Shown in pieces: positions 1-9,742 of a stretch of 64,000 nucleotides of DNA. The stretch is from Undibacterium sp. (GTDB lineage: Bacteria; Pseudomonadota; Gammaproteobacteria; Burkholderiales; Burkholderiaceae_D). The stretch is taken from assembly GCA_030645915.1 (NCBI GenBank), contig JAUSNO010000018.1:92822-156821 (forward strand), read 5' to 3'. The position numbers and the translations under genes were made by a program. The notes under the pieces were generated by a model that saw nothing but the letters and a program-made list of their open reading frames with translations, was not told the DNA's origin and ran no database searches. How positions within the stretch are numbered: the first letter of the stretch is position 1; each line of letters starts with the position of its first letter.

Positions 1-2
1 TC

Positions 3-701
3 GTCGTGCCACATCTGCAAAACCCGCTGGGCAGCATCATGCCAGATCAGCACAAGCAGAGACTGGTCGCCTTGTGCGAGCAGCAGCACATCCCGCTGAT
101 AGAGGATGATTCTTACGGTGCCCTGGTCGAGTCAGACCTGCCACCCACCGCCATCAAGCATTGGGATACCGCAGGCAACGTGATCTACTGCGCCTCGCTG
201 CACAAAATCCTGGCGCCCGGCATGCGCGTAGGCTGGATACTGGCGGGGCGCTGGCATGCACGCATCACGATGCTGAAATATGCGCAAACCCGCTACAACG
301 AGGAACTGTCGCAACTGGTGGTGGCCGAGTTTTTACAATCGAGCGCCTACGACCGTCACTTGCGACGGCTACGCGTCGCGCTGAGCAGCCAGAGAGAACG
401 CGCCGCTGAAGCGATAGCGGCATATTTTCCGCCAGGCACGCGCTTAAGCGTACCCAATGGCGGCGTCTCGATTTGGGTAGAATTGCCGAATCAACTCTCA
501 TCGAGGGCGGTGTTTGAGGCAGCACTGGAACAAGGCATTTTGGTATCGCCCGGTTTGCTGTATTCAAACTCGAATCGTTTCAACCATTTTCTGCGCCTCA
601 ATTGCGGCATGCATTTCACGCCAGAACTAGATGAGGCATGGCGCACTTTGGGAGATATCATTCTTCAGCTAGGGAAAAGACCATTAAGCTCGGCCGCATG
701 A
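3..701 (+). CDS. PLP-dependent aminotransferase (MocR/PdxR-like), C-terminal part
   Basis: The reading frame is open to the left edge, so the gene begins outside the window and only about 232 C-terminal residues are present. The visible part is the fold-type I aminotransferase core: a HLQNPLG motif (the family's HQNPTG), IEDDSYGAL carrying the PLP-binding Asp/Tyr, and SLHKILAPGMRVGW carrying the Schiff-base lysine. Proteins of this type in proteobacteria are often GntR-aminotransferase fusion regulators (MocR family), and the motif style fits that, but the N-terminal winged helix that would prove it lies outside the window. A stand-alone aminotransferase is the alternative. The gene ends just before a YkgJ-like gene on the same strand. 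Confidence 0.8.
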   Translation, partial: VVPHLQNPLGSIMPDQHKQRLVALCEQQHIPLIEDDSYGALVESDLPPTAIKHWDTAGNVIYCASLHKILAPGMRVGWILAGRWHARITMLKYAQTRYNEELSQLVVAEFLQSSAYDRHLRRLRVALSSQRERAAEAIAAYFPPGTRLSVPNGGVSIWVELPNQLSSRAVFEAALEQGILVSPGLLYSNSNRFNHFLRLNCGMHFTPELDEAWRTLGDIILQLGKRPLSSAA

Positions 702-755
702 TTTTTTAAAACGGCGGTTTTCTTGAAAACTTCAGCCGTCCGGTAAAATGCGCGC

Positions 756-1031
756 ATGAACGACTCCTTTTCCTGCCGCCCCCTGTGCGCCGCCTGCTGT
801 ATTGCGCCCTCCATTACCAGCGCCATCCCTGGCATGCCTGACGGCAAACCTGCCGGCGTGCCCTGCGTACAATTGATGGACGACTTGCGTTGTGCGATTT
901 TCGGCCAACCAGAACGGCCAGCCTGCTGTTCCGGTTTGCAGGCATCGCTGGACATGTGCGGGCATGATCGTATCTATGCGATTGAGTGGCTGAGCGAGCT
1001 GGAACAGTTAACTGCACCATCGAGGCCTTAG
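756..1031 (+). CDS. YkgJ-family cysteine-cluster protein
   Basis: A 91-residue protein with eight cysteines. CRPLCAACC near the N-terminus is followed by further Cys at about residues 37, 46, 57, 58 and 68. This arrangement matches the YkgJ / UPF0153 family, small predicted zinc- or iron-binding proteins of unknown biochemical role. No signal peptide or membrane segment is visible, so it is probably cytoplasmic. The ATG lies 54 bases after the aminotransferase stop, so co-transcription is possible. Function cannot be assigned beyond the family name. Confidence 0.75.
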   Translation: MNDSFSCRPLCAACCIAPSITSAIPGMPDGKPAGVPCVQLMDDLRCAIFGQPERPACCSGLQASLDMCGHDRIYAIEWLSELEQLTAPSRP

Positions 1032-1089
1032 CCCTCGCTTTGGTCCTGTTTTTGTCCTGCTTTTCACATCATAAATGACAGACCACCCC

Positions 1090-1160
1090 GCCAAGACGCT
1101 TGCTGCATGCGCCTTTGCGGGCAATATGGCTGGCAAGGCGCATGCGCATTGCGTGTTGGC
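1090..1160. repeat. Long imperfect palindrome, REP-like copy A
   Basis: Arms 1105-1118 and 1133-1145 (GCATGCGCCTTTGC against GCAAGGCGCATGC) are nested in outer arms 1090-1099 and 1151-1160, giving a long stem in DNA or RNA. It lies between the convergent ykgJ and mscS genes. The right half, GCAAGGCGCATGCGCATTGC, resembles the palindromes at 59363-59443, 10787-10851 and 16850-16915, so it looks like one copy of a dispersed repeat family. It could also end transcription from both sides. The rest of 1032-1260 shows no supported gene. Confidence 0.6.
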
Positions 1161-1260
1161 CTTGCCTGTTATTGAGATTTTTTGCAACTATTCAACTCGC
1201 ATAGGCATAGCGTGCTAAACCTATTTGCAGGATTTATAGCCCCACTTACTATAGACCCAC

Positions 1261-1440
1261 TTACTCGCGAAACAGATGCGTAAAATTCCGGCTGACCAGC
1301 AGCTTTTCGCTACTGCCTTTCAGCAGGACTTGCATGCGCTCGGTGTCGAGTCGTTCGGCGGCGGCAACTGCTGGCGTAGACGACAGAGGCGGTTGTAGTT
1401 TCCGGCGCGCATTGCCTGAGGAAAAGGCGCTCTCTATCGC
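1261..1440 (-). pseudogene. Possible C-terminal remnant of a LytTR-type regulator
   Basis: On the minus strand a frame open from about 1500 ends at the stop at 1261-1263 and finishes with ERMQVLLKGSSEKLLVSRNF followed by a short THLFRE tail. This resembles the last beta strands of LytTR DNA-binding domains (hydrophobic strand, K/R-G, then LxVSR). There is no plausible start codon or upstream domain: further upstream the frame runs antisense-free but out of frame beneath the 3' end of mscS. I infer a decayed gene tail left after a deletion. The match is by eye only, and chance similarity remains possible. Confidence 0.3.
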
Positions 1441-3065
1441 GGCGCTACAGCGGGAGCGCGATACCAGCCGTCTTTGGCAACGAGTTTTTCCTGCGCCGGA
1501 TCACCCAGATAATGCGGCGACATGATCTGCACGCCATATTCGTTGAATACATCCTGGATATTGGCGTGCAGCAGATTCATCACCTCGGCCCTCGGCCGTG
1601 GCTCGCTTGGTATCGCCTGGCAGATCAGCAGGTATTCAGGATAAAAATCAGACAATGCCGTCTGAAACACCTTGGGCGCCGGATCGGCCAGCACGCTGGG
1701 GGTGCGCAAGGCAGCCTCGATCAGCATGGCATGCACCTGGCGCCAGGGGGTGTCGTAGCCTATGGTCACCTTGGTATCGACGACGAACCCCGGGCCGTCA
1801 ACGGCTCTGGAATAATTTTTCGTGACGTTGCCTAGCACCAGTGAGTTGGGCAAGGTCATCTCTACGCCCATGCCAGTGCGTATCCGCGTAGTGAACATGC
1901 CCAGATCGGTGATGGTGCCTTCGTTCCCGCCGACATTGATGAATTCGCCTTTGCGGTAGATGCGCGAATAGGTCAGGATCAGGCCGCTGGCAGCCTGACC
2001 GATCAGGCTCGATGCGCCCAGGGAAATCATCAAACCGACCAGAACCGAGACCCCTTTGAAGGCTTCGGTGCCGGCACCAGGCAGATACGGGTAAGCCATG
2101 GCAAGCGCAAACAGCCATACTGCGATAGTCGTGATGCGACGTGTGGGCGGTACCAGATCGGCGTCCAGCCATGATACTTGCATGGTATGGTTTTCTACCC
2201 GGTCAAAGAAGGAACCCGTGGCTTGCGTGAACATCTTCGCCAGAAAAAATATCACGACGGCGGTGAACAAATCCGGTATGGCCTTAAGGATTGCACTGCC
2301 AAGTGTCAGCCCCAGGCCAAGCAAATAGGCATTGAGCTGTTCGCCCCATGGCCGGGTGAACGGAAACTGCGACATCAGGAAACTGAGCCACTCATAGCTC
2401 AACAGAAAAACGACTATCCACGACAACAATTGAAACAGCCGGCGCAGCAGCCTCCTGATACGGTCGCGCTGGATCAATTTGGTCTGAACCACGTGCAGCT
2501 CATCCAATCTGGCATCGGCAAACGTCAGGATGCGCGCTGTCACAATATTGCGCAGCTTCAGCACCAGCCACACCAGACCCGCGTAAATCACGGTCGCGAC
2601 AAGCGCATAGGCAGCTGCCTTTAGCATGGTGTCCAGATTGCGGCTCTCATGGGTCTCCTTGAGCACAGTACGGAGCCTGGCAATTGCCTCGCTGGCGACG
2701 CTTTCTATGGTCTCTTGCTGAAACTGATCCACATCGTCAGGCGAGATATAGAAACTGCCGGCACCGTCAATCTGGACAAGAATACCCGGCGGCATGGCAA
2801 GCTCCGAGACCTTGTGCGTGCCTGGCGAGGCAAGTTGCTGCGCAATGCGCCGCTGCGCCCGCCGGACCCGCTCTTCAGGCTCGATGCCGAGCACCTGTGC
2901 ACGGAAATTGATGATGTCCCGGTTGAGGACAGTTAAACTCGATTCCTTGACTTTGGCCTGAAGCACGGTGACTGGCGCAGCCTCGTTGCCGGCACCGTGC
3001 GACCCCAGGGAATAAGAGATAAGGCAGAGTAATAATAGGAATCGGTGAAAAATCATTTTCATCAT
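1434..3065 (-). CDS. MscS-family mechanosensitive channel with signal peptide
   Basis: A 543-residue membrane protein. It starts with a signal peptide (hydrophobic stretch FLLLLCLISYSLG, small residues then GAG), followed by a periplasmic region of about 130 residues, several membrane spans from about residue 150 to 350, and the MscS pore and beta domain. The stretch around ASSLIGQAASGLILTYSR is the conserved pore-lining helix and start of the beta domain, followed by FINVGGNEGTITDLGMFTTR. The family releases solutes from the cytoplasm under hypo-osmotic stress. It is larger than E. coli MscS (286 aa) because of the extra N-terminal domain and spans. No operon partner: neighbours are convergent (ykgJ) and divergent (uppP). 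Confidence 0.88.
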   Translation of the reverse strand: MMKMIFHRFLLLLCLISYSLGSHGAGNEAAPVTVLQAKVKESSLTVLNRDIINFRAQVLGIEPEERVRRAQRRIAQQLASPGTHKVSELAMPPGILVQIDGAGSFYISPDDVDQFQQETIESVASEAIARLRTVLKETHESRNLDTMLKAAAYALVATVIYAGLVWLVLKLRNIVTARILTFADARLDELHVVQTKLIQRDRIRRLLRRLFQLLSWIVVFLLSYEWLSFLMSQFPFTRPWGEQLNAYLLGLGLTLGSAILKAIPDLFTAVVIFFLAKMFTQATGSFFDRVENHTMQVSWLDADLVPPTRRITTIAVWLFALAMAYPYLPGAGTEAFKGVSVLVGLMISLGASSLIGQAASGLILTYSRIYRKGEFINVGGNEGTITDLGMFTTRIRTGMGVEMTLPNSLVLGNVTKNYSRAVDGPGFVVDTKVTIGYDTPWRQVHAMLIEAALRTPSVLADPAPKVFQTALSDFYPEYLLICQAIPSEPRPRAEVMNLLHANIQDVFNEYGVQIMSPHYLGDPAQEKLVAKDGWYRAPAVAPR

Positions 3066-3596
3066 GCAAAGTGTTCAGTTGATCAAACGAAGGGCCACCT
3101 CTTTTGCCAAAGAATACCGGCATCAGTTCAGGTACGCCGAACCAAGTATTCCTCAATTGAACAATTATCACAAGTGCCATTTTCGCGCTTCCCGCGCGTG
3201 TCAGACTGGTCAAAAATGCACCGTCGGCAGATTGAAGGCCTTAGCCTTAAGCAGCAGTGATTTTGGCCGCCATGCGCTTTGCCGTCATCGCATCATCAAT
3301 CGCCCGCCCTTTTCCGGCGCCATTCACGACCTGGCAGCCTGTCGAGCGGCTCCGGCGAGCCAACTTCCGGGATAAATAGCAATCAAGCATATTACATACC
3401 CCATACCAGTATTTTTAAATGTCGCAGTATCTACGGGCGTAACAAGGCATTTTTATACAGATTTATAGGGAGTATAGACAAGCAGCGCGATCTGCCTAAA
3501 ACTTGAGCAGCGCACAATACCCCCGCGTGTTAAGCTTCGTGCCGCTGTAATTGACGGCTTCCCTGACGCTTTTTTCACCCTTTCTTCGCTAGAAAA
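3066..3596. other. Intergenic region between mscS and uppP, no supported gene
   Basis: About 530 bases separate the divergent mscS and uppP starts. The short frames on either strand lack ribosome-binding sites and recognisable motifs. A 47-codon minus-strand frame ends at about 3258 with AIDDAMTAKRMAAKITAA, which I could not match to any family. The region must hold the promoters of both flanking genes; I could not place them confidently. Confidence 0.5.
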
Positions 3597-4442
3597 ATGG
3601 ATATTCTCCTCGCCGCAAAAATCATCATCATGGGCATCGTTGAAGGCTTGACTGAATTTTTGCCGATTTCCTCTACCGGCCATTTGATCCTGGCAGGCAG
3701 CTTGCTGAACTTCACCGGCGAAAAAGTCAAAGTATTTGAAATCGTGATTCAAGCCGGGGCGATTTTTGCCGTGTGCTGGGAATACCGCCATAAAATTGCT
3801 TCCGTCATCAGCGGCTTTGGCAGCGACCCCAAGTCACATAAATTTGTCATTAATGTTCTGATTGCGTTCTCGCCTGCGGCGGCGCTGGGTTTATTGTTCA
3901 GCAAAAAAATCAAAGCCTATCTGTTTGCACCGGTACCGGTGGCACTGGCATTCATCATTGGCGGCGTGATTATTCTTTGGGTGGAACGCAAGCACAAAGG
4001 CATCGACGAACACGATATCAGCCATGCGCGCATTCATAGCGTCGATGACATGAGTATGCTGGACGCGCTTAAAATCGGCCTGGCACAAGCCTTCGCCCTG
4101 ATCCCCGGCACCAGCCGTTCTGGCGCCTCGATCATCGGCGGCATGTTGTTTGGCATGTCGCGCAAGGCGGCAACCGAATTCTCATTTTTCCTGGCGATAC
4201 CGACCCTGCTCGGCGCCACAGCCTATTCCTTGTACAAGGCGCGTGAAGAGTTATCGGCAGCCGATATTCCCATGTTTGGCCTGGGCACCGTCGCCTCGTT
4301 TGTCTCGGCGTTTTTCTGTGTACGCTGGTTGCTGCGCTACATCAGTTCGCACAACTTCAACGCCTTTGCCTGGTACCGCATTGCGTTTGGCCTGATGATC
4401 CTGGTGACGGCCTACACCGGCACCATTGTCTGGGCAGATTAA
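3597..4442 (+). CDS. uppP: Undecaprenyl-diphosphatase (UppP/BacA)
   Basis: This 281-residue integral membrane enzyme dephosphorylates undecaprenyl pyrophosphate so that the lipid carrier of peptidoglycan and O-antigen synthesis is recycled. Overproduction gives bacitracin resistance in other bacteria. Both family signatures are visible: [18 protein letters not shown] near the N-terminus (catalytic Glu-rich motif) and [20 protein letters not shown] at about residues 165-184. The length fits the family. RecQ follows 23 bases downstream on the same strand, so the two may be co-transcribed. Confidence 0.96.
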   Translation: MDILLAAKIIIMGIVEGLTEFLPISSTGHLILAGSLLNFTGEKVKVFEIVIQAGAIFAVCWEYRHKIASVISGFGSDPKSHKFVINVLIAFSPAAALGLLFSKKIKAYLFAPVPVALAFIIGGVIILWVERKHKGIDEHDISHARIHSVDDMSMLDALKIGLAQAFALIPGTSRSGASIIGGMLFGMSRKAATEFSFFLAIPTLLGATAYSLYKAREELSAADIPMFGLGTVASFVSAFFCVRWLLRYISSHNFNAFAWYRIAFGLMILVTAYTGTIVWAD

Positions 4443-4465
4443 ATTCCCTGGATTATCTGACTAAC

Positions 4466-6304
4466 ATGCCTGATACCGCTATCTCCACCAGCAAACAAGA
4501 CCGCGCGCTGCACCTGCTGCAAACGGTGTTCGGCTACCCCGCTTTCCGCTCACAACAAGGGCAGATTGTCGATCACGTCGTCAATGGCGGTGATGCGCTG
4601 GTCCTGATGCCGACCGGCGGCGGTAAGTCGCTGTGCTACCAGATTCCGGCCATGATACGCAACGGTGTCGGCATCGTGGTGTCGCCGCTGATTGCGCTGA
4701 TGCAGGACCAGGTCGATGCACTGGAAGAAGTCGGCGTACGTGCGGCTTTTTTAAACTCTACCCAGACCTTTGATGAATCCTTGCGCATAGAAAAACTGAT
4801 GCGCAATGGTGAAATCGATCTGGTGTACATCGCACCAGAACGCCTGATGACACAGCGCTGCCTGGAACTCTTATCGGCCACGCCGCTGGCGCTATTTGCG
4901 ATTGATGAGGCGCATTGCGTCTCGCAATGGGGTCATGATTTCCGTCCTGAATATATCAAGCTATCTATCCTGCACGAGCGTTTTCCTGACGTGCCGCGCA
5001 TCGCCTTAACTGCAACCGCCGATCAGCAGACCCGCGACGAAATCATCCTGCGCCTGCAGCTGGAAAACGCGCTGCAATTTGTCTCATCGTTTGATAGGCC
5101 CAACATCCGCTATCAGATAGTCGAGAAGGCGAATGGCCGCAAACAGCTGCTCGACTTTATCAATGCACAGCACAGCGGCGACGCCGGCATCGTGTATTGC
5201 CTGTCGCGCAAAAAGGTGGAAGAGACGGCTGAATTTTTGAATGAAAACGGCATCACCTCGCTGCCGTATCATGCCGGCATGGAGATGCAAACCCGCAGCC
5301 GCAACCAGGCCAGGTTCTTGCGCGAAGACGGCATCGTGATGTGCGCCACCATCGCCTTCGGCATGGGCATAGACAAGCCCGACGTGCGCTTTGTCGCGCA
5401 TCTGGATTTACCCAAAAGCATAGAAGGCTATTACCAGGAAACCGGGCGTGCCGGGCGCGATGGTGCCAGCGCCAATGCCTGGATGGCGTATGGCTTGCAA
5501 GACGTGGTGCAGCAGCGCCGCATGATCGATGAATCTGAAGCCAACGAAGTCTTCAAGCGGGTCCAAGGCGTGAAACTCGATGCCATGCTCAGTCTATGCG
5601 AAACGCTGAATTGCCGGCGCATGCAGCTGCTCGATTATTTCGGCCAGGCCTCTACACCCTGCGGCAATTGCGATACCTGCCTGCTGCCACCGACCTCATT
5701 TGACGGCAGCGTCGCCGCACAAAAAATTCTCTCTACCGTATACCGCGTCGACCAGCGTTTTGCCGCCGGTCATGTGATCGACGTCTTGCGCGGCATCGAT
5801 ACCGACAGGGTCAAGCAATGGCGTCACGACCAGCTCTCTACCTACGGTGTCGGTTCGGATAAAAGCGAAGCCGAATGGCGCGCGCTGTTGCGCCAGATGA
5901 TTGCACTCGGTCTGGTCGCCGTCGATTATGAAAACTACAGTTCGCTCAAGCTGACTGAAGAGTCGCGCGCAGTCCTGCGCGGCGAAACAAAAATCCAGTT
6001 GCGTCAATACAAGAAGGCAGAAAAAGCCGTCAAGCACAAACGCCAGTCGGCCAAGGATTTTGCCGAATCCGATCTGTCTGCGACCGAGCAAACCATCTTC
6101 GACAAGCTGCGCTGGTGGCGTGTGGAAACAGCACGCGTACACAGCGTCCCCGCGTACATCATCTTCAACGATGCCACCCTGCGCGAGATCGCCAAGGCGC
6201 AACCAAGCTCGCTGGACGATTTGCGTGGTATCACCGGTGTCGGCGCCAAAAAACTGGAAAGCTACGGTGCAGATATCGTGGCCCTGATCGCCGAGTTAGT
6301 ATGA
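4466..6304 (+). CDS. recQ: ATP-dependent DNA helicase RecQ
   Basis: A 612-residue 3'-5' superfamily 2 helicase of the RecF recombination and replication-fork repair pathways. Walker A ([13 protein letters not shown], about residue 49), the DEAH box followed by [13 protein letters not shown] (the aromatic-rich loop of RecQ), and motif VI ([10 protein letters not shown]) are all intact. The RQC zinc site is seen as [11 protein letters not shown]...CGNCDTC, and an HRDC domain closes the protein (about residues 530-612, with the [16 protein letters not shown] element). Domain order and length match E. coli RecQ. Confidence 0.97.
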   Translation: MPDTAISTSKQDRALHLLQTVFGYPAFRSQQGQIVDHVVNGGDALVLMPTGGGKSLCYQIPAMIRNGVGIVVSPLIALMQDQVDALEEVGVRAAFLNSTQTFDESLRIEKLMRNGEIDLVYIAPERLMTQRCLELLSATPLALFAIDEAHCVSQWGHDFRPEYIKLSILHERFPDVPRIALTATADQQTRDEIILRLQLENALQFVSSFDRPNIRYQIVEKANGRKQLLDFINAQHSGDAGIVYCLSRKKVEETAEFLNENGITSLPYHAGMEMQTRSRNQARFLREDGIVMCATIAFGMGIDKPDVRFVAHLDLPKSIEGYYQETGRAGRDGASANAWMAYGLQDVVQQRRMIDESEANEVFKRVQGVKLDAMLSLCETLNCRRMQLLDYFGQASTPCGNCDTCLLPPTSFDGSVAAQKILSTVYRVDQRFAAGHVIDVLRGIDTDRVKQWRHDQLSTYGVGSDKSEAEWRALLRQMIALGLVAVDYENYSSLKLTEESRAVLRGETKIQLRQYKKAEKAVKHKRQSAKDFAESDLSATEQTIFDKLRWWRVETARVHSVPAYIIFNDATLREIAKAQPSSLDDLRGITGVGAKKLESYGADIVALIAELV

Positions 6305-6359
6305 CGATCCGGCATCAAACTCCAATCAATCTGCACCACAGCGCAGCCGCACACTGCAG

Positions 6360-6890
6360 CTATTTAGCGGGCTGCGTCCACATATAGTTTTGGTGCCGCA
6401 TCATGTGATCCATCATCTGCTGTTGCATGCCCATGTATTGATCCATCATGTACTGGCGTTGCTTCATCCGCTCCGGCGTCAGCCTGGAATAGTAGTGCCG
6501 CATTCCACCCCATCCCATATGGCCGCCGCCCATCATATTGCCACCCATCATGTGACCGCCTCTGCCCGCCCCGCCCATCATGCCCGGCCCCCACATGCCG
6601 TGCATCATTCCCATGCCGCTTTGCATGCTTTCCCAGTGTTCCTGTAATAATTTTTGGCGCTCTTGCGGATCTTGCGTCTTGCTTATCTTGTCCATCTGCT
6701 CATGCATTTTCTTGATGTGTTCCTGCACCTGTTCGGCTTGCTTATCAAACTCTGCCAGCTTGGGAGCTTTCTCTTTTGCAGATACCGCTTTTGTTGTGGA
6801 AGCGGCTTGCTGGGCATTGACGGGCGCGCTTGAAAGCAATGCCGCCAGCAACGCGGTTGCCAATGCCCCGTTCAAAATTGACTTGTTCAT
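6360..6890 (-). CDS. Secreted Met/His/Gly-rich protein of unknown function
   Basis: I chose the ATG at 6890 because a GGAG ribosome-binding site precedes it and a clear signal peptide follows (MNKSILNGALATALLAALLS, then SAPVNA-QQ). That gives 176 residues; the frame also extends 46 codons further upstream. The mature part has a charged helical region (about residues 45-90), then a low-complexity stretch rich in MMHGM, GPGMMGG and GGHMMGG, then LTPERMKQRQYMMDQYMGM and MMDHMMRHQNY. Met/His-rich periplasmic proteins commonly bind copper or silver; the LTPE element also recalls the LTxxQ motif of CpxP/Spy proteins. No copper-resistance gene adjoins it, so the role is inference. Confidence 0.7.
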   Translation of the reverse strand: MNKSILNGALATALLAALLSSAPVNAQQAASTTKAVSAKEKAPKLAEFDKQAEQVQEHIKKMHEQMDKISKTQDPQERQKLLQEHWESMQSGMGMMHGMWGPGMMGGAGRGGHMMGGNMMGGGHMGWGGMRHYYSRLTPERMKQRQYMMDQYMGMQQQMMDHMMRHQNYMWTQPAK

Positions 6891-6985
6891 TCTGGTTCTC
6901 CAGGAAAAATAGTCCTTCAATATAGAACTCCGCCTGACAGCGCGATTGCGCAATGTCAAAGAATTGCCTGTGGCGCAGAGAATTA
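6891..6985. other. Leader of the Met-rich gene, no other gene
   Basis: The start at 6890 is preceded by this AT-rich leader; beyond it lies the MITE-like element. The gap from 6891 to 7240 holds no other supported gene, so the MITE-like element fills most of it and may supply or interrupt promoter sequence for either divergent neighbour. Confidence 0.4.
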
Positions 6986-7161
6986 AACCCAGATTTTCCA
7001 TTAGGATTTGCGCTGATGACGGATGCATTTTTCGAGATAGTTTTGATGCGAATGAGACGCCAATAGCGAGCTATTGGCAACGAAGAGCAGCAAAAGTAGC
7101 CGAAAATGCGCCGTCAGCACGCAAATAGCACCGCAGGTGCGCCTAATGGAAAATCTGGGTT
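6986..7161. mobile_element. MITE-like element with perfect 20-bp terminal inverted repeats
   Basis: The ends AACCCAGATTTTCCATTAGG (6986-7005) and its exact reverse complement (7142-7161) bound a 176-bp segment. Inside them a second pair of similar arms (ATTTGCGCTGATGACGG... against ...CCGTCAGCACGCAAAT) and a central perfect hairpin (GCCAATAG-CGAG-CTATTGGC) make the element strongly self-complementary. It has no coding capacity. The flanks AATTA and AATCA differ at one base, so a target duplication is possible but not proven. It lies between the Met-rich gene and the SNF2 helicase gene. I know no named insertion sequence for these ends. Confidence 0.6.
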
Positions 7162-7240
7162 AATCATCAGAACCGGTCTCATCAATTGCACCAGTGCAAA
7201 GGGAATAGCTTAAGATGCGAGGCAGAAATACAGGATACGA

Positions 7241-9742
7241 ATGGAAGACAAGGATGCGTTTGTAATGACAGGAAGTAGCAATTTACCCGGCAATTTTCGT
7301 CCAAGAATCACACTGCAAACCCTGGGGCGTGGCGAGGGTTTGCTGGGCATGAAGCCATCCGGCGTTTTCGGCCCGCGCGGCGGCAGCGTAACCGTGGTGC
7401 AGATAGACTGGCTGTACAGCACGACGACCGGCCTGAGCTGGCAAACCCCTGCACCAATAACACTACTCAACCGCCGCCCCAGTTCCAGCCAGCCGCTGCT
7501 TGATGCCGATGGACATCCAGTGACTTTATTACGCGATCTGGGTGCCGAAGCAGATGCCCTCGATAAAGTCTGGGAGCTCGATCTGCAACCCCTGCCATTA
7601 AATAGTTTGCAATGGCGCAGCAAGGACGCCGCCATCGCCTACGGCCCGCTGTGGAGCCTGTTGCAGGAAGATTTTTTTGGCGATTTTTGGGCCGAGCAAT
7701 TGCCGCAATTGCAGGCGCTGGGCTGGTCAGTCGTGGTGCGCCCCGGCTTTGCGCATGAGAGCGTGATGGTCGATGCCTGGCATCTGATCATCGACCCCGA
7801 TACCGGCGAAGTGACCGGCAAGGAAGTCGCCACTCCCATGCGCGGCTACGCCCCCGTCATCGGCAAGCTGGGTCTGCCGGCGCGTGAAGGTTCGTGGCTG
7901 CTAAGTCTGGGCGTAGAGATAGATGGGCAGGTACTCGATCTGGTGCCGATGCTAGCCAATCTGCTACAGCGCGATGCGCGCTGGCTCAACGCACAACAGG
8001 TGGCGGCGATTGACGATCTGGCGGTGATACAGTTGCGCGCACCGGGTGGCAAACGCATTGCGGCGCTGGCGGCACCGCTGAAAGCCATCGTCATCCATAT
8101 GCTGGAATTGCTCACCGACGAGCGACGCCAGCCGGGCCCTCTGAAATTATCTTCGTGGGAGGCGCAAAGGCTGGATGCGCTGCGCCTGAGTTTGCTTGAC
8201 AGTCAGCCTGAACGCGCCGGCGTGCATGGCGCCTGGGCGTTGCAAGGCGACCTGGGCATGCGCACGTTGGCACAGCGCCTGCACACTGCCGGTGAACCGC
8301 AAGCGATAGCCGCACCGGCAGGCATGGGCATCACCTTGCGACCCTATCAGCTACACGGCGTGGCGTGGCTGCAATACCTGCGCGAACAGCATCTGGCCGG
8401 CATACTGGCCGATGACATGGGTCTGGGCAAAACCGCGCAGGCGCTGGCGCATCTATTGATAGAAAAGCAGTCGGGCCGGCTTGATCGCCCCGCCCTGATT
8501 GTCCTGCCGACCTCATTGATCTTCAACTGGCAAGCCGAGGCGCAGCGCATGGCTCCCGACCTGCGCGTGCTGACCTTGCAAGGCCCGGAGCGTGCAGATT
8601 TGTTTGCCAGTATGGCTGATGCAGATATCGTGCTGACCACTTACCCGCTGCTGTGGCGCGATCTGGCGCAGCTGGAAGCGCAGGAGTTTCATCTACTGAT
8701 ACTCGACGAAGCGCAGACCGTCAAAAACGCCGCCAGCCGCAGTGCCGATGCGGTGCGCCGCCTGCGCGCCAGACACCGCCTGTGCATCACCGGCACGCCG
8801 CTGGAAAATAATCTGGGCGAACTCTGGACGCAGTTTGATTTTTTGATGCCGGGCTTTCTTGGCGATGTGCGCAGCTTCACGCGCCTGTGGCGCAAGCCTA
8901 TCGAAGTCAATGGTGAAACCCTGCGCGCACAATTGTTGGCGCAACGCGTGCGGCCCTTTATCTTGCGTCGTCGCAAGGAGGATGTCGCCAGCGAACTCGC
9001 GCCGAAAACCGAGATCATCAAGCGCCTGAAACTGCAAGGCCAGCAGCGCGATCTGTACGAAAGCGTGCGCGTTGCGGCCGACGAAAAGGTGCGGCGCGTA
9101 CTCAAACAAAAAGGCTTTAGCGGTGCGCAAATAAGCATCCTCGATGCCCTGTTGAAACTGCGCCAGGTCTGCTGCGACCCGCATCTGTTAAAGGGCAATC
9201 AGACACCGGAAAACATGGAACGCGCCAAGCTGGACATGCTATCCGACATGCTGCCTGCCCTAGTGGCGGAAGGCCGTCGCGTGCTGATATTCTCCCAGTT
9301 TACCGAGATGCTCGATCTGATCGCAGAACAATTGGCCATACTGGAATTACCCTATTTATCGCTGACCGGAAAAACCCCGCCGGCACAGCGCGGCGCAGTG
9401 GTGGCGCAATTTCAGAGCAAGAGCGTGCCGATTTTTTTGATCAGTTTAAAAGCGGGCGGCGTGGGCTTAAACCTGACCGCGGCCGATACCGTGATACACA
9501 TGGACCCGTGGTGGAACCCTGCGGTAGAAGAACAGGCCACTGCCCGCGCGCACCGCATAGGGCAACAGCAAGCGGTGTTCGTGTATAAACTGGTGGTGGA
9601 AGGCAGTATAGAAGAACGCATCCTGGAGCTGCAGGCGCGCAAGGCCTTGCTGGCAGAAGGTGTGCTGGGTAGCGATGCCGCGCTGGCAGCCAAATTCAAC
9701 GCGGCCGATTTGCAGGCCTTGCTGGCGCCGCTGAAGGCGTAG
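7241..9742 (+). CDS. SNF2-family DEAD/DEAH-box helicase
   Basis: An 833-residue SNF2/Rad54-like ATPase. The N-terminal 360 residues are a poorly conserved accessory region. The helicase core then shows motif I (DDMGLGKTAQALAHLL, about residue 391), motif II (LILDEAQTVKN), motif III-like LCITGTPLENNLGELW, and the C-terminal lobe with SLKAGGVGLNLTAADTVIHM and QATARAHRIGQ (motif VI). Bacterial members are annotated as helicases but translocate on duplex DNA; the biological role here is unknown. No SWIM zinc finger (CxC...CxH) is visible, unlike many bacterial homologues. A second ATG eight codons in is a possible alternative start. Confidence 0.9.
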   Translation: MEDKDAFVMTGSSNLPGNFRPRITLQTLGRGEGLLGMKPSGVFGPRGGSVTVVQIDWLYSTTTGLSWQTPAPITLLNRRPSSSQPLLDADGHPVTLLRDLGAEADALDKVWELDLQPLPLNSLQWRSKDAAIAYGPLWSLLQEDFFGDFWAEQLPQLQALGWSVVVRPGFAHESVMVDAWHLIIDPDTGEVTGKEVATPMRGYAPVIGKLGLPAREGSWLLSLGVEIDGQVLDLVPMLANLLQRDARWLNAQQVAAIDDLAVIQLRAPGGKRIAALAAPLKAIVIHMLELLTDERRQPGPLKLSSWEAQRLDALRLSLLDSQPERAGVHGAWALQGDLGMRTLAQRLHTAGEPQAIAAPAGMGITLRPYQLHGVAWLQYLREQHLAGILADDMGLGKTAQALAHLLIEKQSGRLDRPALIVLPTSLIFNWQAEAQRMAPDLRVLTLQGPERADLFASMADADIVLTTYPLLWRDLAQLEAQEFHLLILDEAQTVKNAASRSADAVRRLRARHRLCITGTPLENNLGELWTQFDFLMPGFLGDVRSFTRLWRKPIEVNGETLRAQLLAQRVRPFILRRRKEDVASELAPKTEIIKRLKLQGQQRDLYESVRVAADEKVRRVLKQKGFSGAQISILDALLKLRQVCCDPHLLKGNQTPENMERAKLDMLSDMLPALVAEGRRVLIFSQFTEMLDLIAEQLAILELPYLSLTGKTPPAQRGAVVAQFQSKSVPIFLISLKAGGVGLNLTAADTVIHMDPWWNPAVEEQATARAHRIGQQQAVFVYKLVVEGSIEERILELQARKALLAEGVLGSDAALAAKFNAADLQALLAPLKA

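Noticed and set aside
1075..1215. 46-codon plus-strand frame through palindrome copy A
   Set aside because: It is composed mostly of the palindromic repeat and has no ribosome-binding site.
3258..3401. 47-codon minus-strand frame ending AIDDAMTAKRMAAKITAA
   Set aside because: No ribosome-binding site, no family match by eye, and in a promoter region.
3464..3477. Motif CTATACTCCCT shared with 35919-35929 and, weaker, 20727-20737
   Set aside because: Only two good copies, on different strands relative to neighbouring genes, in AT-rich spacers; could be chance -10-like sequences.
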